Part shown: positions 24,801 to 25,879 of the stretch, in pieces
How the letters are laid out: each line of letters begins with the position of its first letter
Numbering within the stretch: the stretch's first letter is position 1
Assembly: GCA_902462325.1 (NCBI GenBank)
Contig: CABQBF010000022.1
Span: forward strand, 1-25,879
Length of the DNA: 25,879 nt
Source: an uncultured Peptococcaceae bacterium
Lineage (GTDB): Bacteria; Bacillota; Peptococcia; Peptococcales; Peptococcaceae
Direction: 5' to 3'
Made by a program: the position numbers and the translations under genes
The notes under the pieces: generated by a model
Databases searched by the model: none
The model's input: only the letters and a program-made list of their open reading frames with translations
What the model was told of the DNA's origin: nothing

Positions 24801-25050
24801 TAAAGCCTGATGAATTTGCTAAATCATACAGATTTGTGCTGTGATTAAATCCACTATGCTTTGTAGACTGCAGACATGTTTTGGTGAGCGTTACAGTATC
24901 CGCTGTATTTCCATCCACCACTTTTACTACCTTTACAGTGAAACTTTCACCTGAAATCAATGCCGCCATTGCCGGTGTAGCGATCGAAAACAACATCGCT
25001 ATCACCATCAGAACGGCCATGACCTTTCTAAACTTCTTGCTTTGTTGCAT
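21895..25050 (-). CDS. Large DUF11-repeat surface adhesin with sortase-like anchor
   Basis: 1051 aa. Residues 1-29 are a signal peptide (cleavage after AMA). An N-terminal domain follows (about 31-135), then a MucBP-like module (about 138-211, YTVNHVYRTNG to FTLYYD) and an Ig/prealbumin-like region (about 220-335). Four DUF11-type repeats lie at about 341-490, 503-620, 632-755 and 768-910, each opening with a K-x-V/T segment, then I-V-Y/AYTITV-x-N and a W-T-I/M mid-motif. A Pro/Asp/Glu-rich wall spacer (about 912-1012) ends in VPLTD, VPLSD and VPLGD. The tail PKTGD (1021-1025), a hydrophobic segment and RRKYN form a sortase-type signal. The ATG at 25050 has AAGGAGG seven bases upstream. It is probably a wall-anchored adhesin co-expressed with the upstream small protein. 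No sortase gene is in the window. Confidence 0.85.
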   Translation of the reverse strand: MQQSKKFRKVMAVLMVIAMLFSIATPAMAALISGESFTVKVVKVVDGNTADTVTLTKTCLQSTKHSGFNHSTNLYDLANSSGFTGYKGYNWSKYTTVPSSYTPGLAPNNKYAAVHYNITGSAPYKADETLFLFFESTKYSYTVNHVYRTNGTEDERNTTTVSNVAAGTTVSVSSIPKLTTYNGNTYSYTSGSPTSATINGNGTIFTLYYDRAVATTTSKPYTIYKVFSGVTDVNKIPTNFAMTYNVANNGGSGTLTYDSADKILENSSAALKWTVQVTVPTNTATNTNVTFTESNYKVAGYDWQSFNGSASTTATRQIAGGSLQASEYLYNSYTETPTEQNLTVEKHVTKVGEKNATEATGNDEKIYYNIGDIIAWTITIHNPNSTAKNVSLGESAAYNDIDGTGNSPIAANKLTVTGGDISWTGNTNANVTVPAESSVKLTVNYTTTLEDVKDALTANAAKLFNHVVLSGYTVNGQPSSVNTDSETVYLKTEPEKTETDTVPSITKTTSATDVKVGDTFAYTITVKNSDTDLPTTKVTVTDSLPDGLEYVENTVNGATATFVQDGQNLTWTMDKLEADAAATITLTVKATKAGKYTNSATVGTGHGSNTADAPEVSVTEPVTPPVLTTDWSNLSITKTVNNTVVNAGEDVVYKITVANNTGVKLTGIEVSEKLDKELTFVSAEPSDQYNATSGVWTIAALGNGKTATLTITAKANEAVADGTTIPNTATITVASDGTNTLPEDKGPSASVDITVNNGGGTDTPTDWSKLTVNKTVAVVTGSSLQFILDNPGESILPDAKVTTGSNLLYTITVSNDTGKALTGITVQEALDSNLTFAESDSTSYDVTEGLWTIEQLADGAKAVLHILAVVNDDAAAGSEIENTAIITAAQDDGDGLPDRNRPSDTVTVTVDETVPGPVEPINPQPPEPGKDDDNDEEDDNNGNTSSGGSDRYDGPYSDDEETPEEDVPLTDATEPETNPAEDVPDNTDENHIIEDSDVPLSDLPGESLEITEPQVPLGDAPKTGDAASATAYAGLLAFAAGGLMITRRKYN

Positions 25051-25081
25051 AAACCTTCCTCCTTCTCTCCTTTCTTTTCTT

Positions 25082-25098
25082 GCAGGAGTTAAGCCTGC
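25082..25098. other. Small hairpin just upstream of the adhesin ribosome site
   Basis: GCAGG (25082-25086) and CCTGC (25094-25098) form a 5-bp stem with a 7-base loop in the leader between the small protein gene and the adhesin, ahead of the AAGGAGG site. Its effect on adhesin translation is unknown. Confidence 0.35.
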
Positions 25099-25177
25099 TT
25101 CCTCCCTCGCAGCCGCTTTTGGTTGCCGCAAAACACATTGCAGTTCCTTGCTGCCTGCCCTTCGTTCTGCGGAAAAT

Positions 25178-25747
25178 TTACGGCTGCTCCTGTTTCTCTG
25201 CTTTCACCGCCTTTCCGGCTTGCTGCGCCTCCAGAGCGGACTGCAGCAGATGCAGCAGTTCCAGCACACTGCGAAAGGGGATTTTCTGCTTGCCCTGCTT
25301 CCAGGATACCTCGCCCTGCCAACTGCTATGCTGCCGAAACCGCACCCGAATGACAAACGCAACCATATCAGGCCGGGACGGACTTAACGAAGCTTCTGTC
25401 CAATACTGCCGCACGGTTTTTTTCTCCTCCTGCAGCCACTGGTAATAGGCTTCCCGCTGTGCCACAGAATCATTTTGCATTTCTCTCACGGGATGCAAAA
25501 AACTTCTGGGCTTCGTAACAGCCTGCGGATTGTCCAACCCATCCATAATGCCATCCATCTTCAGCACGGCATCTGCCAAGCCCACAAAGGTTTGCGGCTG
25601 CTCTAAGTACAAATTATGAATACTGCCGCGCCACTGACCGTCAGGCTGACACTGCATGTGAAGCATGAAAATACGGCCGTTTTCTGGCAAATCGGCCGCA
25701 GCAAACACAGGCCGCCGCCCTTCTGCAATTTGATTTTTAGCATCCAT
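25178..25747 (-). CDS. Small protein with internal duplication, adjacent to the adhesin
   Basis: 189 aa, no signal peptide or membrane segment, so probably cytoplasmic. Two segments look like diverged copies: residues 26-70 (IFMLHMQCQPDGQWRGSI, then F-V-G-L-A-D-A-V-L) and 130-173 (AFVIRVRFRQHSSWQGEV, then F-R-S-V-L-E-L-L). Each has a beta-strand pattern, a W-x-G-x-I/V core and a closing helix. A charged linker (75-125) joins them and the C-terminus is Gln/Lys-rich. The ATG has GGAG/GAGGG in the preceding 15 bases. It lies 127 bp upstream of the adhesin on the same strand, so a role in adhesin expression or export is likely but unproven. Function unknown. Confidence 0.7.
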   Translation of the reverse strand: MDAKNQIAEGRRPVFAAADLPENGRIFMLHMQCQPDGQWRGSIHNLYLEQPQTFVGLADAVLKMDGIMDGLDNPQAVTKPRSFLHPVREMQNDSVAQREAYYQWLQEEKKTVRQYWTEASLSPSRPDMVAFVIRVRFRQHSSWQGEVSWKQGKQKIPFRSVLELLHLLQSALEAQQAGKAVKAEKQEQP

Positions 25748-25804
25748 TGCTGCACCCTCTCCTTTTTCTGGTTGTTGAAAATCTATAGGTTTTAAGATGT
25801 ATTG

Positions 25805-25828
25805 TTTTGGCGAAAGTATGTGCCAAAA
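25805..25828. promoter_or_regulatory. Inverted repeat upstream of the small protein/adhesin unit
   Basis: TTTTGGC (25805-25811) and GCCAAAA (25822-25828) form a perfect 7-bp inverted repeat with a 10-base spacer, between the incoming terminator and the 25747 start. No confident promoter was found nearby (a -10-like TATAGA lies closer to the gene without a good -35). It could be an operator. Confidence 0.4.
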
Positions 25829-25866
25829 AAAGTGGAGATATAGAGTTTTTACTCCATATCTCCACT
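25825..25866 (-). terminator. Strong terminator of a leftward gene beyond the right edge
   Basis: AGTGGAGATAT (25831-25841) pairs with ATATCTCCACT (25856-25866), with an inner GAGT/ACTC around TTTT and one mismatch. Read leftward it is followed by seven T (plus-strand A run 25825-25831), so it ends a minus-strand gene whose body lies right of the window. Confidence 0.8.
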
Positions 25867-25879
25867 ACTTACACTATGT

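Noticed and set aside
25748..25830. Cyclic-di-GMP riboswitch or other riboswitch ahead of the adhesin unit
   Set aside because: The leader is short and none of the conserved riboswitch core sequences was recognised.

Overview
The window looks like chromosomal DNA of an anaerobic, mid-GC Bacillota (Firmicutes), probably a clostridial lineage. The signs are strong Shine-Dalgarno sites, Gram-positive style promoters and terminators, a tagO-csaB-DUF5693 cell-wall-polymer cluster, a Bacillus-type glucose-6-phosphate isomerase, and a surface protein ending in a PKTGD sortase-like signal. The csaB-DUF5693 pair also occurs in diderm Negativicutes, but the sortase-type tail favours a monoderm cell wall. 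The genus is not determined.

Layout. 1-420 has no gene. It holds a strong promoter firing leftward off the edge, two short tandem repeats and two terminators. 421-5305 (minus) is a cell-envelope cluster in two transcription units: DUF5693 membrane protein plus csaB, then tagO/wecA plus an SH3 protein. 5485-6494 is a divergent pair, a two-TM protein and a YbaK-type deacylase, with back-to-back promoters. 6625-11405 (minus) is argC-argJ-argB-argD. It starts at a promoter covered by a good double ArgR box and is interrupted between argJ and argB by two tandem 150-bp copies of a hairpin-forming repeat, after which a second promoter restarts argBD. 11514-14560 has a secreted/membrane conserved hypothetical (minus), then cinA and a lipoprotein (plus). 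14732-19587 (minus) has a YjbR-like protein, a DHA2-type MFS exporter, pgi and galE. 19847-21334 (plus) is a Cthe_2159-like carbohydrate-binding lipoprotein. 21335-21894 is gene-free and packed with inverted repeats, including one long interrupted hairpin. 21895-25747 (minus) is a large DUF11-repeat surface adhesin preceded by a small protein with an internal duplication. A strong terminator for an upstream leftward gene closes the window.

How it fits together. ArgC/J/B/D carry N-acetylglutamate to ornithine with acetyl recycling. TagO would start an undecaprenyl-linked wall polymer that CsaB pyruvylates, with DUF5693 and the SH3 protein as likely envelope partners. GalE and Pgi feed sugar nucleotides and hexose phosphates. 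The adhesin and the carbohydrate-binding lipoprotein are surface proteins. No phage, CRISPR, transposase, tRNA or rRNA gene is visible. The least explained parts are the two non-coding repeat regions and the small duplicated protein paired with the adhesin.
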